DNA of 64,000 nucleotides. Origin: an uncultured Oscillospiraceae bacterium. GTDB lineage: Bacteria > Bacillota > Clostridia > Oscillospirales > Ruminococcaceae. A model generated the notes under the pieces. That model was not told where the DNA came from, ran no database searches, and saw only the letters and a list, made by a program, of their open reading frames with translations. Shown piece after piece: positions 16,268 to 24,385 of this stretch. The position numbers and the translations under genes are program-made. The stretch covers positions 62,001 to 126,000 of the forward strand of contig CAJUPO010000001.1 of the NCBI GenBank assembly GCA_910588145.1, in the 5' to 3' direction. Each line of letters begins with the position of its first letter. The first letter of the stretch is position 1.

Positions 16268-17719
16268 TCAAATAACTTCTTTAAGAATAAGATAAGCGAC
16301 AGTAGCAAGGGATTTTGCTTCTATGTAATCAGGATTTACAATATAGTTTCCTGATGTAAGTTCATTTTTGATTTGCTTTACACGCTCAAAGCCTTCAACA
16401 GCCGCCTTTTTATCCGGAATAACAAAGTAGCTGCTTTGCATGATATGGCGTATTTCAGTGCGGAATCCATGAGGAATTGTAACAGCGCTGCTGTCGTGTT
16501 CAAAACTGCATTCTTCAAAATCAGCGTTGACGGAAGCTGCTTTTTCAGCTATATTAAGAGCCGCACGCTTTGAAAAAACAAGCGCTTCAAGAAGAGAATT
16601 GCTGGCAAGCCTATTGCTTCCGTGCACTCCGGTGTGAGCGCATTCTCCGGCAGCATAAAGCCCCTCTATTTTAGTGCGTGAGAAGCTGTCTACATTAATG
16701 CCGCCCATTAAATAGTGCTGGCAGGGGAATACTGGAATTTTATCCTTTGTCATATCAAAGCCCTGTTTAAGCAGATTTTCATATATCATGGGGAATCTTT
16801 TTCTTATAAATTCAGGGGATTCCCTTGAAATATCAAGATAAAATTCGGTAGAATCCAGCTTTCTGCTTTCAAGTATAATAGAGTGTGAAACAACATCTCT
16901 GGGAGCAAGTTCAAGACGGTCGTCATAATTATGCATGAACCTTTCACCGTTTTTGTTTAGAAGATATGCACCTTCTCCTCTGACGGATTCAGAAACAAGA
17001 AAACATTCCCTTGTTTTAACATTATTAAAAGCAGTTGGATGAAACTGGACAAGGCTGAGATTTTTAATATCGGCTCCTATTTCATATGCCATTGTGATTC
17101 CGTCACCGGTAGCAATAGCAGAGTTTGTAGTATATTCGTAAACTCGTCCGATTCCGCCGGTTGCAAGGATCATGAAGTGACTGTTGTATGATGTATATTT
17201 ACCGTCATTCCATGCGTCGCAAGAAAAGCCGGTTGATGTTTTTTTCAAACCGCATAAATAGGTATTTTCAAGAATATCGACATTGGACATTGACAGAACC
17301 TTGTCCAGAAGTCTTGAAACAATTTCAGCGCCTGTTGCGTCCTTATGATGAAAAATTCTATGACGGCAGTGACCGCCCTCAAGTGTGCGGTGAAGTTCTC
17401 CGTTATCATCTCTGTCAAAATCGACTCCGATATTTATAAGGGAATCAATGGCGTCAGCCGCTTCGGAAACAAGTATATGTACGGCTTCGGTGTTGTTTTT
17501 GAAGCCTCCTGCAATCATAGTATCGTTCTGGTGCAGCTGGATGTTATCGTCCGGAGAATTATAGACCCCTGCAATTCCGCCCTGAGCAAGAGCTGAGTTG
17601 CAAAGCTTCAGTTCACGCTTGGAAATCAGCAGAACCTTAAGCTCCGGCGGAATATTTATTGCGGAATACAAGCCGGCCGCACCGCTTCCGACAATAATAA
17701 CATCGTAATTTTTAGCCAT
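16268..17719 (-). CDS. nadB: L-aspartate oxidase
   Basis: A flavoenzyme making iminoaspartate for quinolinate. 483 residues, close to the anaerobe-type length. The FAD motif GSGAAGLYSAINIP starts at residue 11, followed by ALAQGGIAGV, the active-site region EGGHCRHRIFHHKDATGAEI, LVQFHPTAF, RGEGAYLLNKNGERFM, the YLMGGI substrate loop and the second FAD motif YAAGECAHTGVHGSNRLASNS. nadA, the quinolinate synthase that completes the set, is not adjacent. It is divergent from the GH5 gene. Confidence 0.95.
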   Translation of the reverse strand: MAKNYDVIIVGSGAAGLYSAINIPPELKVLLISKRELKLCNSALAQGGIAGVYNSPDDNIQLHQNDTMIAGGFKNNTEAVHILVSEAADAIDSLINIGVDFDRDDNGELHRTLEGGHCRHRIFHHKDATGAEIVSRLLDKVLSMSNVDILENTYLCGLKKTSTGFSCDAWNDGKYTSYNSHFMILATGGIGRVYEYTTNSAIATGDGITMAYEIGADIKNLSLVQFHPTAFNNVKTRECFLVSESVRGEGAYLLNKNGERFMHNYDDRLELAPRDVVSHSIILESRKLDSTEFYLDISRESPEFIRKRFPMIYENLLKQGFDMTKDKIPVFPCQHYLMGGINVDSFSRTKIEGLYAAGECAHTGVHGSNRLASNSLLEALVFSKRAALNIAEKAASVNADFEECSFEHDSSAVTIPHGFRTEIRHIMQSSYFVIPDKKAAVEGFERVKQIKNELTSGNYIVNPDYIEAKSLATVAYLILKEVI

Positions 17720-17775
17720 AAATAATCACTAGCCTTTTCTTAATTTTTTAACATGCAAGATATTATACTTATTCC

Positions 17776-17804
17776 ATTATATCATTAATATAATTTTATG
17801 TCAC
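17776..17804 (-). promoter_or_regulatory. Sigma-A promoter of nadB
   Basis: On the minus strand GTGACA (17804-17799), 17-base spacer, TATAAT (17781-17776). Confidence 0.7.
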
Positions 17805-17871
17805 TATGTATTTTAACTAAATTTTCACATTTTTCATACAATTTTCGTAAAAAATTATCTTATCAGCGGCG

Positions 17872-17900
17872 TTGACTTTTTAAAATATGTAGTGCATAAT
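17872..17900 (+). promoter_or_regulatory. Sigma-A promoter of the GH5 gene
   Basis: TTGACT at 17872-17877, 17-base spacer, CATAAT at 17895-17900. Upstream, 17822-17846 holds three phased TTTTC repeats that may be an activator site (weak). Confidence 0.75.
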
Positions 17901-17931
17901 AATATAAGTACTTAAATTTAAGGAGGAAAAA

Positions 17932-19713
17932 ATGCTGCGAATAAAAAAGACATTACTCATTTTTGTAACTGCTGCTTTAATAGCAGCGTCCGGATGCAGC
18001 GACGGCAAAAGCGAACAAAGCTCGGCTGTATCTGTAAACGGAGTTAATTCTCAGGTCTATTCAGAGGAGAATACCGTGGTGTCTTCTGATTCATCGGAGG
18101 CTTTAAAGCTTGATATTAAGCTTGAACTGAATAATACTTGGGAAACAAACGGTAAAAAGTCCTGTGAATATAAGGGAACAATTACTAATAATCAGGGTAC
18201 ACCGGTATCAAAATGGCAGGCGGAAATAGATGTTCCGGACGGCACAGAGCTATCCGGCGGATGGGGCGGCTCTTTAACCTGTGAAGGCGGAAAAATTATC
18301 ATTGTTCCCGAGGAATACAACAGTACAATTGAAGCCGGCGGTATTATGGAATTTGGCATACAGATAACAGGAACCGGTGAACTTGACGTAAATGCTGCAA
18401 TTTGTACTGCTTTTACAGGGGCGTCAGCTGATAATTCTCAGGGACAGCAGGCTGGAAATTCAGGGGGTGAACCTGTTGAAAATACAGGAGCAAAGGATGT
18501 TCCCCCTGCCACAACAGATGATTGGCTGTCTGTGAAAGGGAACAAAATAATAGATTCTTCCGGTAAGGAAGTTTGGCTGACCGGCTGTAACTGGTTTGGA
18601 TATAATACCGGTACCAACTGCTTTGACGGACTTTGGGCATGTGATCTTAATTCATCTCTTGCAAGTATAGCAGACCATGGTTTTAATCTTCTGAGAATAC
18701 CGGTTTCTACGGAACTTGTAAACAACTGGGAAGACGGAGTATATCCGGACGCTAACTATAATAATGCAACTAATTCATATCTTGAAGGCATGAACAGCCT
18801 TGAAATATTTGATTATGTAATAGGGCAGTGCAGGGCCAACGGAATCAAGATCATGATCGACATTCATTGTGCTGTGACAGATTCTATGGGACATATGAAG
18901 CCATTATGGACTGACGGCAGTATTACCGAACAGGATTATCTTGACGGACTTGCATGGTTGGCTGAGCGTTACAGCAAGGACGATACAATCATTGCGTATG
19001 ATTTGAAAAACGAACCTCACGGAAAACACAACGAAAAACCAAGAGCAAAATGGAACAATTCCAAGGACTCTGACAACTGGAAGTATATTGCCGAAAAGGC
19101 GGCAGATTCAGTACTTAGCAAGAATCCTAATGTACTTGTAATGGTTGAGGGCATTGAAATTTATCCTGTTGATGTAAAGAAAAACGGAGATTTCCGCTCT
19201 GAAAATGAAGACGATTATCATTTTAACTGGTGGGGAGGAAATCTCAGAGGTGTTGCCGATAATCCGGTGGATTTAGGAAAGTATCAAAATAAACTGGTTT
19301 ACTCGCCTCATGATTATGGTCCGGCAGTTTATGAACAGCCCTGGTTTGAGGGGGGATATACTTTTGAATCTCTCTATGAGGACTGCTGGTATGACAACTG
19401 GTTTTATATCCATGATCAAAATATTGCTCCGCTTTTGATTGGAGAATGGGGCGGTTATATGACTGAACCCAATGTTACATGGATGACATATCTGCGTAAG
19501 TTGATTAAGGAAAATCAGATAAATCATACATTCTGGTGCTTTAACGCAAATTCAGGGGATACAGGCGGTCTTGTAAAGGATGACTTTATGACATGGGATA
19601 CGGAAAAGTATGAGTTTGTGAAAGAAGTACTATGGCAGAAAAATGATAAGTTTGTAGGACTTGACCACGAAATACCACTTGGTAAAAACGGAATCACACT
19701 CAGTGATTATTAA
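17932..19713 (+). CDS. GH5 cellulase/endoglucanase lipoprotein with CBM2-like module
   Basis: 593 residues. A lipoprotein signal peptide ends with the lipobox ASGC (Cys22). A beta-sandwich with the CBM2-like pattern (CEYKGTITNN, SKWQAEIDVPDG, SGGWGG, EYNSTIEAG, FGIQ) covers about 57-160, then a Gly/Ser/Gln-rich linker to 195, and the GH5 barrel from 197 to about 575. The catalytic acid/base is Glu361 in LKNEPHG and the nucleophile Glu505 in IGEWGG; the VYSPHDYG strand is also typical. It should cleave beta-1,4-glucan at the cell surface. No dockerin is present, so it is attached by lipid and not carried on a cellulosome. AAGGAGG precedes the ATG. Confidence 0.92.
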   Translation: MLRIKKTLLIFVTAALIAASGCSDGKSEQSSAVSVNGVNSQVYSEENTVVSSDSSEALKLDIKLELNNTWETNGKKSCEYKGTITNNQGTPVSKWQAEIDVPDGTELSGGWGGSLTCEGGKIIIVPEEYNSTIEAGGIMEFGIQITGTGELDVNAAICTAFTGASADNSQGQQAGNSGGEPVENTGAKDVPPATTDDWLSVKGNKIIDSSGKEVWLTGCNWFGYNTGTNCFDGLWACDLNSSLASIADHGFNLLRIPVSTELVNNWEDGVYPDANYNNATNSYLEGMNSLEIFDYVIGQCRANGIKIMIDIHCAVTDSMGHMKPLWTDGSITEQDYLDGLAWLAERYSKDDTIIAYDLKNEPHGKHNEKPRAKWNNSKDSDNWKYIAEKAADSVLSKNPNVLVMVEGIEIYPVDVKKNGDFRSENEDDYHFNWWGGNLRGVADNPVDLGKYQNKLVYSPHDYGPAVYEQPWFEGGYTFESLYEDCWYDNWFYIHDQNIAPLLIGEWGGYMTEPNVTWMTYLRKLIKENQINHTFWCFNANSGDTGGLVKDDFMTWDTEKYEFVKEVLWQKNDKFVGLDHEIPLGKNGITLSDY

Positions 19714-19729
19714 TATAAAAATACAAAAC

Positions 19730-19757
19730 AAAAAGCTCCCGGAAAGGGAGCTTTTTG
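19730..19757 (+). terminator. Intrinsic terminator after the GH5 gene
   Basis: AAAAGCTCCC (loop GGAAA-type) GGGAGCTTTTT, followed by the T run. Confidence 0.9.
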
Positions 19758-19899
19758 CCATGATATAGGGATTATTGGGGATTTTAAGTTAACGCTGGGG
19801 TAAACGTTAAACTTTATACTCATTACTGAGTATGGTTATATTATATCCATAAAATGTGAAATTCATGTGAAATTACTTTGAAAGAAACTTGAAACAATT
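19758..19899. other. Non-coding gap with two inverted repeats and an 11-bp repeat array
   Basis: This stretch has no open frame. It contains an imperfect inverted repeat AGTTAACG / CGTTAAACT (about 19789-19813), ATACTCA-TTAC-TGAGTAT (19817-19834), and then the repeat array annotated separately. Confidence 0.5.
19855..19893. repeat. Four 11-bp-phased repeats (PhoB/PhoP-box-like)
   Basis: TGTGAA at 19855, TGTGAA at 19866, TTTGAA at 19877 and CTTGAA at 19888, each exactly 11 bases apart. On the minus strand this reads TTCAAG-N5-TTCAAA-N5-TTCACA-N5-TTCACA. The same TTCACA-N5-TTCACA pair stands in the promoter of the two-component operon at 22065-22081, so it is probably a binding site of that response regulator. 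Confidence 0.6.
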
Positions 19900-21357
19900 T
19901 CATTTTTCTTTTTTGGTATACCTTTTCTCCTTAGTACGGACAATATCGGTTATTTCAAACCAGAAAGTAGAACCTTGTCCTATTACGCTTGAGATTCCGA
20001 AATCGTAGGAATGCTTTTTCAATATAGCCTTTACAATTGAAAGACCAAGTCCTGTTCCTACCACTTCACGCTTATGATTTTCAGAACGGTAGTATTTATC
20101 AAAGATTAGATTAATATCCTCCTGAGTGATTCCAGGACCGGTATCAGAAACTTCAATTCTTATTGATTTGGGCTTGTTTATCTGACGGACATATACAGCC
20201 TTATCTTCTCCGGTATAATTGATTGCATTATTTATAAGGTTATAGATTACTTGCTGAATTTTTATAATATCACATTTTACGGTCCGGTCACTGTCTGAAG
20301 TAAAGTGAATATTATAGCCGGATTTTTTAGAAATTCCGTCGTACCTTGCAATTATATCCTTCATAAGCTCGGTAATACTAAATTCACTGTAATTAAGATT
20401 TTGTTTTCCGGCTTCAAGCTTGGAAAGGTCAAGTATATCGTTGACTAAAAGAGCGAGTCTGTCAGTTTCTTCGATAATTATATCCAGATGTTCATTTCTT
20501 TTCTTAGGATTGTTTCCTGATATATCTCTAATCATTTCGGCATATGCCTTGAGCATGGTTAACGGTGTACGTATGTCATGAGAAACATTTGCTATTAGGT
20601 CTTTCTGCATGGAATCCACTCTTGAAATTTCCTGACTTGCATAAGTTAATGTGCTTGCAAGCTGCTGAATTTCCAGATAACCCTGACCTTCAAATTTTAT
20701 ATCATAGTGGCCGGCTACAAGCTGTTCTGCTGATTTGGTTATGCGTGTTATTGGTTCAGATATTCTTCTGGACATGAAGAATGCAATGGTAATACCTATA
20801 ACTATAAGAAAAAATGTAATAGTAATAAGCTGGCGTTTAATAATTGAAGCTGTTGAACCGATGGGAACCAGGGGAGTATTGATAATTAAATAACCGTTAG
20901 GATTGGAGGGAGAACCTATATAGGATACAAGAATCAGGGTATTGCTGCTTATAGTGGAGTTATATTCTTTATAATAAACGGCGGTTTTTCCTGACGCTTT
21001 AAGCGTTTCTATAAATTCTGATTTTCTGGAGTTGGGACCATGTATAAGGCAGGTCTTTCCAAGTGCGTCTTTGCTGTAAAGGGTACGGTTATACTTGTCT
21101 GATACTTCAATGCACATATCGTTTTTCAGTGTGGTTTCAGTAAGCATATTGCTGTAATTTTCTTCCTTGCCATATGCATAGATAATGTCGATAGCAGCAC
21201 GTTTAACATCTGTGATCTTCATTCCTTCATAGAAGTTTTCAAGGAAAACTATCTGAAAGAACCATAGCAGCAAAAAAACTACGGCGGTAAAAAAGAGAAA
21301 GTATTCCCAGATTTTAAGTTTCAGGCTTATTTCCGGTTTAGTCCTGGCTGTATTCAA
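19900..21357 (-). CDS. Membrane sensor histidine kinase
   Basis: 485 residues. TM1 about 16-38, an extracytoplasmic sensor of about 130 residues (39-172) that I do not recognise, TM2 about 175-195, and HAMP 196-248. The HisKA domain has the phosphoacceptor His260 in NVSHDIRTPLTML, and the HATPase has an N box VIYNLINNAINYTG, DTGPGITQED and a G2 box GTGLGLSIVKAI. All kinase residues are present. The likely start is TTG at 21357, overlapping the regulator gene by 20 bases; no ATG precedes TM1. The signal sensed is unknown. Confidence 0.92.
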   Translation of the reverse strand: MNTARTKPEISLKLKIWEYFLFFTAVVFLLLWFFQIVFLENFYEGMKITDVKRAAIDIIYAYGKEENYSNMLTETTLKNDMCIEVSDKYNRTLYSKDALGKTCLIHGPNSRKSEFIETLKASGKTAVYYKEYNSTISSNTLILVSYIGSPSNPNGYLIINTPLVPIGSTASIIKRQLITITFFLIVIGITIAFFMSRRISEPITRITKSAEQLVAGHYDIKFEGQGYLEIQQLASTLTYASQEISRVDSMQKDLIANVSHDIRTPLTMLKAYAEMIRDISGNNPKKRNEHLDIIIEETDRLALLVNDILDLSKLEAGKQNLNYSEFSITELMKDIIARYDGISKKSGYNIHFTSDSDRTVKCDIIKIQQVIYNLINNAINYTGEDKAVYVRQINKPKSIRIEVSDTGPGITQEDINLIFDKYYRSENHKREVVGTGLGLSIVKAILKKHSYDFGISSVIGQGSTFWFEITDIVRTKEKRYTKKEK

Positions 21358-22018
21358 ATTTATATCCCATTCCTCTCAGCGTTACAATAAACTTTCTATA
21401 ATCTCCGAGGCTGTTTCGGAGCATTTTTATATGTGTATCCACTGTTCTGTCATCACCAAAGAAATCGTAACCCCATACTTCTTCAAGGAGCTTGTCCCTT
21501 GTCAGCGCAAGATTTTTGTTTTTTACAAGATAGAAAAGAAGATCGTATTCCTTTGGGGTCATGGAAGCTTTTTTACCGTCCACATAAACTTCTCTTCCTG
21601 CAAGATCAATTTCCAGACCGTCAAAAACTAATCTTTCCGGAAGAACATTTTCTTGTGAGGAATTTCTCTTTATCACTGCCTTGATTCTTGCCATAAGCTC
21701 TTTTGGAGAAAATGGTTTTACAACATAGTCGTCTATGCCTATTTCGAAACCGAAAAGCTTGTCATATTCTTCGCCTCGTGCTGAGAGCATGATAACGGGA
21801 ATGTCCTTGCTTTTTTTCAGTTCCTTGCAGGTCGAAAAGCCGTCAAGCTTTGGCATCATAATATCCATTACTATCAAATCATAATCGTTGTTTTTAACCT
21901 TTTCAATAGCTGCCATGCCGTTTTCAGCTTCGTCCACTTCATAGCCTTCAAATTCAGCGTATTCTCTTACTACACGCCGTATATTCATTTCGTCGTCAAC
22001 TACAAGTATTTTATACAT
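21338..22018 (-). CDS. OmpR/PhoB-family response regulator
   Basis: 226 residues. The receiver domain (about 1-118) has acidic DDE at 8-10, phosphoacceptor Asp52 in VMDIMMPKLDG, the Thr/Ser position in MLSARGEE and Lys in VVKPFSPKEL. The winged-helix DNA-binding domain (about 128-226) has LTRDKLLEEVWGYDF and RTVDTHIKMLRNSLG. PhoB-type winged helices bind 11-bp direct repeats, which fits the arrays found on both sides of this operon. AAAGGGGA precedes the ATG. Confidence 0.95.
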   Translation of the reverse strand: MYKILVVDDEMNIRRVVREYAEFEGYEVDEAENGMAAIEKVKNNDYDLIVMDIMMPKLDGFSTCKELKKSKDIPVIMLSARGEEYDKLFGFEIGIDDYVVKPFSPKELMARIKAVIKRNSSQENVLPERLVFDGLEIDLAGREVYVDGKKASMTPKEYDLLFYLVKNKNLALTRDKLLEEVWGYDFFGDDRTVDTHIKMLRNSLGDYRKFIVTLRGMGYKFEYSQD

Positions 22019-22049
22019 AAAAACATCCCCTTTACATTATTTATGAAAT

Positions 22050-22081
22050 ATTATAATATAAAAATGTGAATATTATGTGAA
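22050..22081 (-). promoter_or_regulatory. Promoter of the two-component operon with overlapping 11-bp repeats
   Basis: On the minus strand the -10 is TATAAT (22055-22050). No -35 hexamer is present; in its place stand TTCACA (22081-22076) and TTCACA (22070-22065), 11 bases apart. The second repeat ends 9 bases before the -10. This is the arrangement of PhoB-activated promoters and suggests positive autoregulation. Confidence 0.65.
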
Positions 22082-22118
22082 AAGTAAAAAATAATTTTGT
22101 ACGAAATGTTCTTTTTGT

Positions 22119-22147
22119 TGACATTTTCAATAAAAATTGGTATACTA
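22119..22147 (+). promoter_or_regulatory. Sigma-A promoter of pfkA
   Basis: TTGACA at 22119-22124, 17-base spacer, TATACT at 22142-22147. Confidence 0.9.
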
Positions 22148-22211
22148 ATATTATATGGTTAATAAGTTTTAAACAAATTTAATTATGCCAGATTGGTTTA
22201 AGGAGGATAAA

Positions 22212-23294
22212 ATGAAAAAAAGAATCGGTATTCTGACAAGCGGAGGCGACTGTCCTGGTCTTAATGCGACAATCAGAGGCGTTGCTAAAGCGTGTTATGA
22301 AAGAATCGGTGAAGATAATGTTGAAATAGTCGGAATTTCCAACGGTTACTACGGTCTTATAAATAATCTCTGCCGTGATATGTCTCCGGACGAATTTTCA
22401 GGCATTCTCACAAGAGGCGGCACTATATTAGGCACAAAGCGTCAGCCATTTAAGATGATGACTGTTATCGGAGAGGATAATGTAGATAAAGTTAAAAATA
22501 TGAAGGAAACCTATAAAAAGCAGAAGCTTGACTGTCTTCTTACATTGGGAGGAAACGGTACACATAAAACTTCAAAGCTGTTGGCTGACGAAGGGCTTAA
22601 TGTTATAGGACTTCCTAAAACTATTGATAATGATATATACGGAACTGACGTTACATTCGGATTCCATACGGCGGTGGATATAGCAACTGACGCTATCGAC
22701 CGTCTTCATACAACAGCAAACAGCCATTCCCGTATTCTTTTATGTGAAATTATGGGAAATAAGGCAGGATGGCTTACTTTAAATGCCGGAATTGCCGGCG
22801 GAGCTGATATAATTCTTATTCCGGAAATTCCTTATGATATCGACAAGGTCTGCGAGTCCATATTAAAGAGAAGCGCAAACGGTAAGAATTTCTCAATTGT
22901 TGCAGTTGCAGAAGGCGCTTTTGATCTGAATGAAGCAAAGCTTAAGAAAAAGGAAAGAGCTAAAAAACGTGCTGAAGCCGGAATGACTACTGCTACAAAC
23001 AGAATAGCCGCTCAGATTCAGTCTAAAACAGGTCTTGAAGCAAGAGTTTGCGTTCCAGGTCATATGCTTAGAGGCGGAAGCCCAAGCGCTTATGACAGAA
23101 TCCTTGCAACTCAGTTCGGCGTTCATGCAGCAAAGCTGATTTCTCAGGAAAAGTACGGCAGAACAGTAGCAAAATCAGGCGGAAAAATTACTGCCAATAA
23201 GCTTGACGACGTTGCAGGAAAAACTAAGTTTGTTGATCCGGAAAATCAGCTTGTTTCAACGGCAAGAAATCTTGGGATTTCTTTCGGAGATTAA
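22212..23294 (+). CDS. pfkA: 6-phosphofructokinase
   Basis: 360 residues, longer than the 320-residue Bacillus-type ATP enzyme. Opening GILTSGGDCPGLNATIRG, the phosphoryl-donor loop GGNGTHK, catalytic PKTIDNDI, EIMGNKAGWLT and VPGHMLRGGSPSAYDR. Residues linked to donor choice are mixed: Gly after GGN (as in ATP enzymes) and Lys in PKTIDND (as in PPi enzymes and group III PFKs), so ATP or PPi use cannot be decided by eye. AAGGAGG places the start at 22212 rather than at the upstream ATG at 22185. Confidence 0.93.
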   Translation: MKKRIGILTSGGDCPGLNATIRGVAKACYERIGEDNVEIVGISNGYYGLINNLCRDMSPDEFSGILTRGGTILGTKRQPFKMMTVIGEDNVDKVKNMKETYKKQKLDCLLTLGGNGTHKTSKLLADEGLNVIGLPKTIDNDIYGTDVTFGFHTAVDIATDAIDRLHTTANSHSRILLCEIMGNKAGWLTLNAGIAGGADIILIPEIPYDIDKVCESILKRSANGKNFSIVAVAEGAFDLNEAKLKKKERAKKRAEAGMTTATNRIAAQIQSKTGLEARVCVPGHMLRGGSPSAYDRILATQFGVHAAKLISQEKYGRTVAKSGGKITANKLDDVAGKTKFVDPENQLVSTARNLGISFGD

Positions 23295-23302
23295 ATTAAA
23301 AA

Positions 23303-23331
23303 ATGTGGATACGTCAAAGACATATCCACAT
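23303..23331 (+). other. Hairpin between pfkA and the TPR gene
   Basis: A 9-bp stem (ATGTGGATA / TATCCACAT) with an 11-base loop and no following T run. It may be an mRNA processing or stability element, not a terminator. Confidence 0.4.
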
Positions 23332-23350
23332 ACATAAAAGGAGTAATATA

Positions 23351-24382
23351 ATGGTTGATAATATTATTGAAGAAATAAAAAAAGGTCTTAACGGAGATAA
23401 ATACCATGATGTGAAGTATCTTCAGCACCAGGCAGACGTATATAAAAATCACGAAAATGCAGGGGAAATTCTTAGAATACTTAGTGAAATGACATTTGAC
23501 CTTGTTCCGGAAGAACAGAAGGAAATCCTCAGAAAAACAATGTTTATCAAGGGAATGAGACTTGACGAAGCTTTCAGCAAAGCAAACGATTTTGTTAAAG
23601 AAAAGAAGATCGATAAGGCTGCTGAACTTTTGAGCGAGATTGAAAAACACGCTGACGAATACTTTAGCGATACTGAAGAAAAACTGCTGCTTTCTCTCAG
23701 AAATCCGCTTGATGAATACATCTATATGCAGATTTTCAAGCCTGAGAAAAAGCATGACCGTACACCTTTTGATTTTTCACATTACCTTTCAGCTTACGGT
23801 TATCTCCTTGTTGAGATGCGTCAGTATGACGAGGCAGAAAAGGTTCTGAAAAAGGCGATAAAATATAATCCTGTTAATGTTGAACCAAGATTTGAACTTG
23901 CAGAAACATATAAGGTTCAGATGTCACCGGACAAGCTTATTGAATGCATAAAGGAAACACTTAAAATCGCCAGAACACCTTATGAAATTGCAAGATGTTA
24001 CTGCGACCTTGGGTATTACTGCGTTGAAATAAAGGATTATGATTCTGCTGTATGCTTCTATTATGAAAGTCTGATTTATGCTCCAAATGACGCAATAACA
24101 GGGGAGCTTCATCATATAATGTCCATTACAAAGAAGAAAATTGTTCCTCCGTTAAGAGAAGAGGTTTTGGCGGCATTTAAAAAGTATGATGTCGTTAACG
24201 GACCGAATCCGGAGGTTTATAATGTAGCTTATTCCCTTGCTCAGTACTGTATTGACAAGAATGCCGGACCGGAAGAGATTCTTTACTATCTGCGTATAAC
24301 ATATGATCTTACTCATAATCCTGAGGTAAAGGAACTGTTGGATAAATATGAAGAAATGGCAAAAAATCTGAAAAACGAATAA
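23351..24382 (+). CDS. TPR-repeat protein of unknown role
   Basis: 343 residues, soluble, mostly helical. At least two recognisable TPR units lie at about 155-225 (YLLVEMRQYDEAEKVLKKAIKYNPVNVEP, read in two pieces) and 236-270 (CYCDLGYYCVEIKDYDSAVCFYY). The N-terminal 130 residues are a charged helical region without a family I recognise. AAAAGGAG precedes ATG 23351; the frame upstream to 23303 lies in the hairpin and is unlikely to be translated. Probably co-transcribed with pfkA. Confidence 0.75.
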   Translation: MVDNIIEEIKKGLNGDKYHDVKYLQHQADVYKNHENAGEILRILSEMTFDLVPEEQKEILRKTMFIKGMRLDEAFSKANDFVKEKKIDKAAELLSEIEKHADEYFSDTEEKLLLSLRNPLDEYIYMQIFKPEKKHDRTPFDFSHYLSAYGYLLVEMRQYDEAEKVLKKAIKYNPVNVEPRFELAETYKVQMSPDKLIECIKETLKIARTPYEIARCYCDLGYYCVEIKDYDSAVCFYYESLIYAPNDAITGELHHIMSITKKKIVPPLREEVLAAFKKYDVVNGPNPEVYNVAYSLAQYCIDKNAGPEEILYYLRITYDLTHNPEVKELLDKYEEMAKNLKNE

Positions 24383-24385
24383 TAA

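Noticed and set aside
16252..16308. 19-codon N-terminal extension of nadC
   Set aside because: It lies within the nadB coding end and matches no NadC; the inner ATG gives the standard length.
17822..17846. Response-regulator repeat array in front of the GH5 gene
   Set aside because: Only TTTTC is repeated and spacing is uneven (9 and 11), unlike the exact 11-bp TTCACA arrays.
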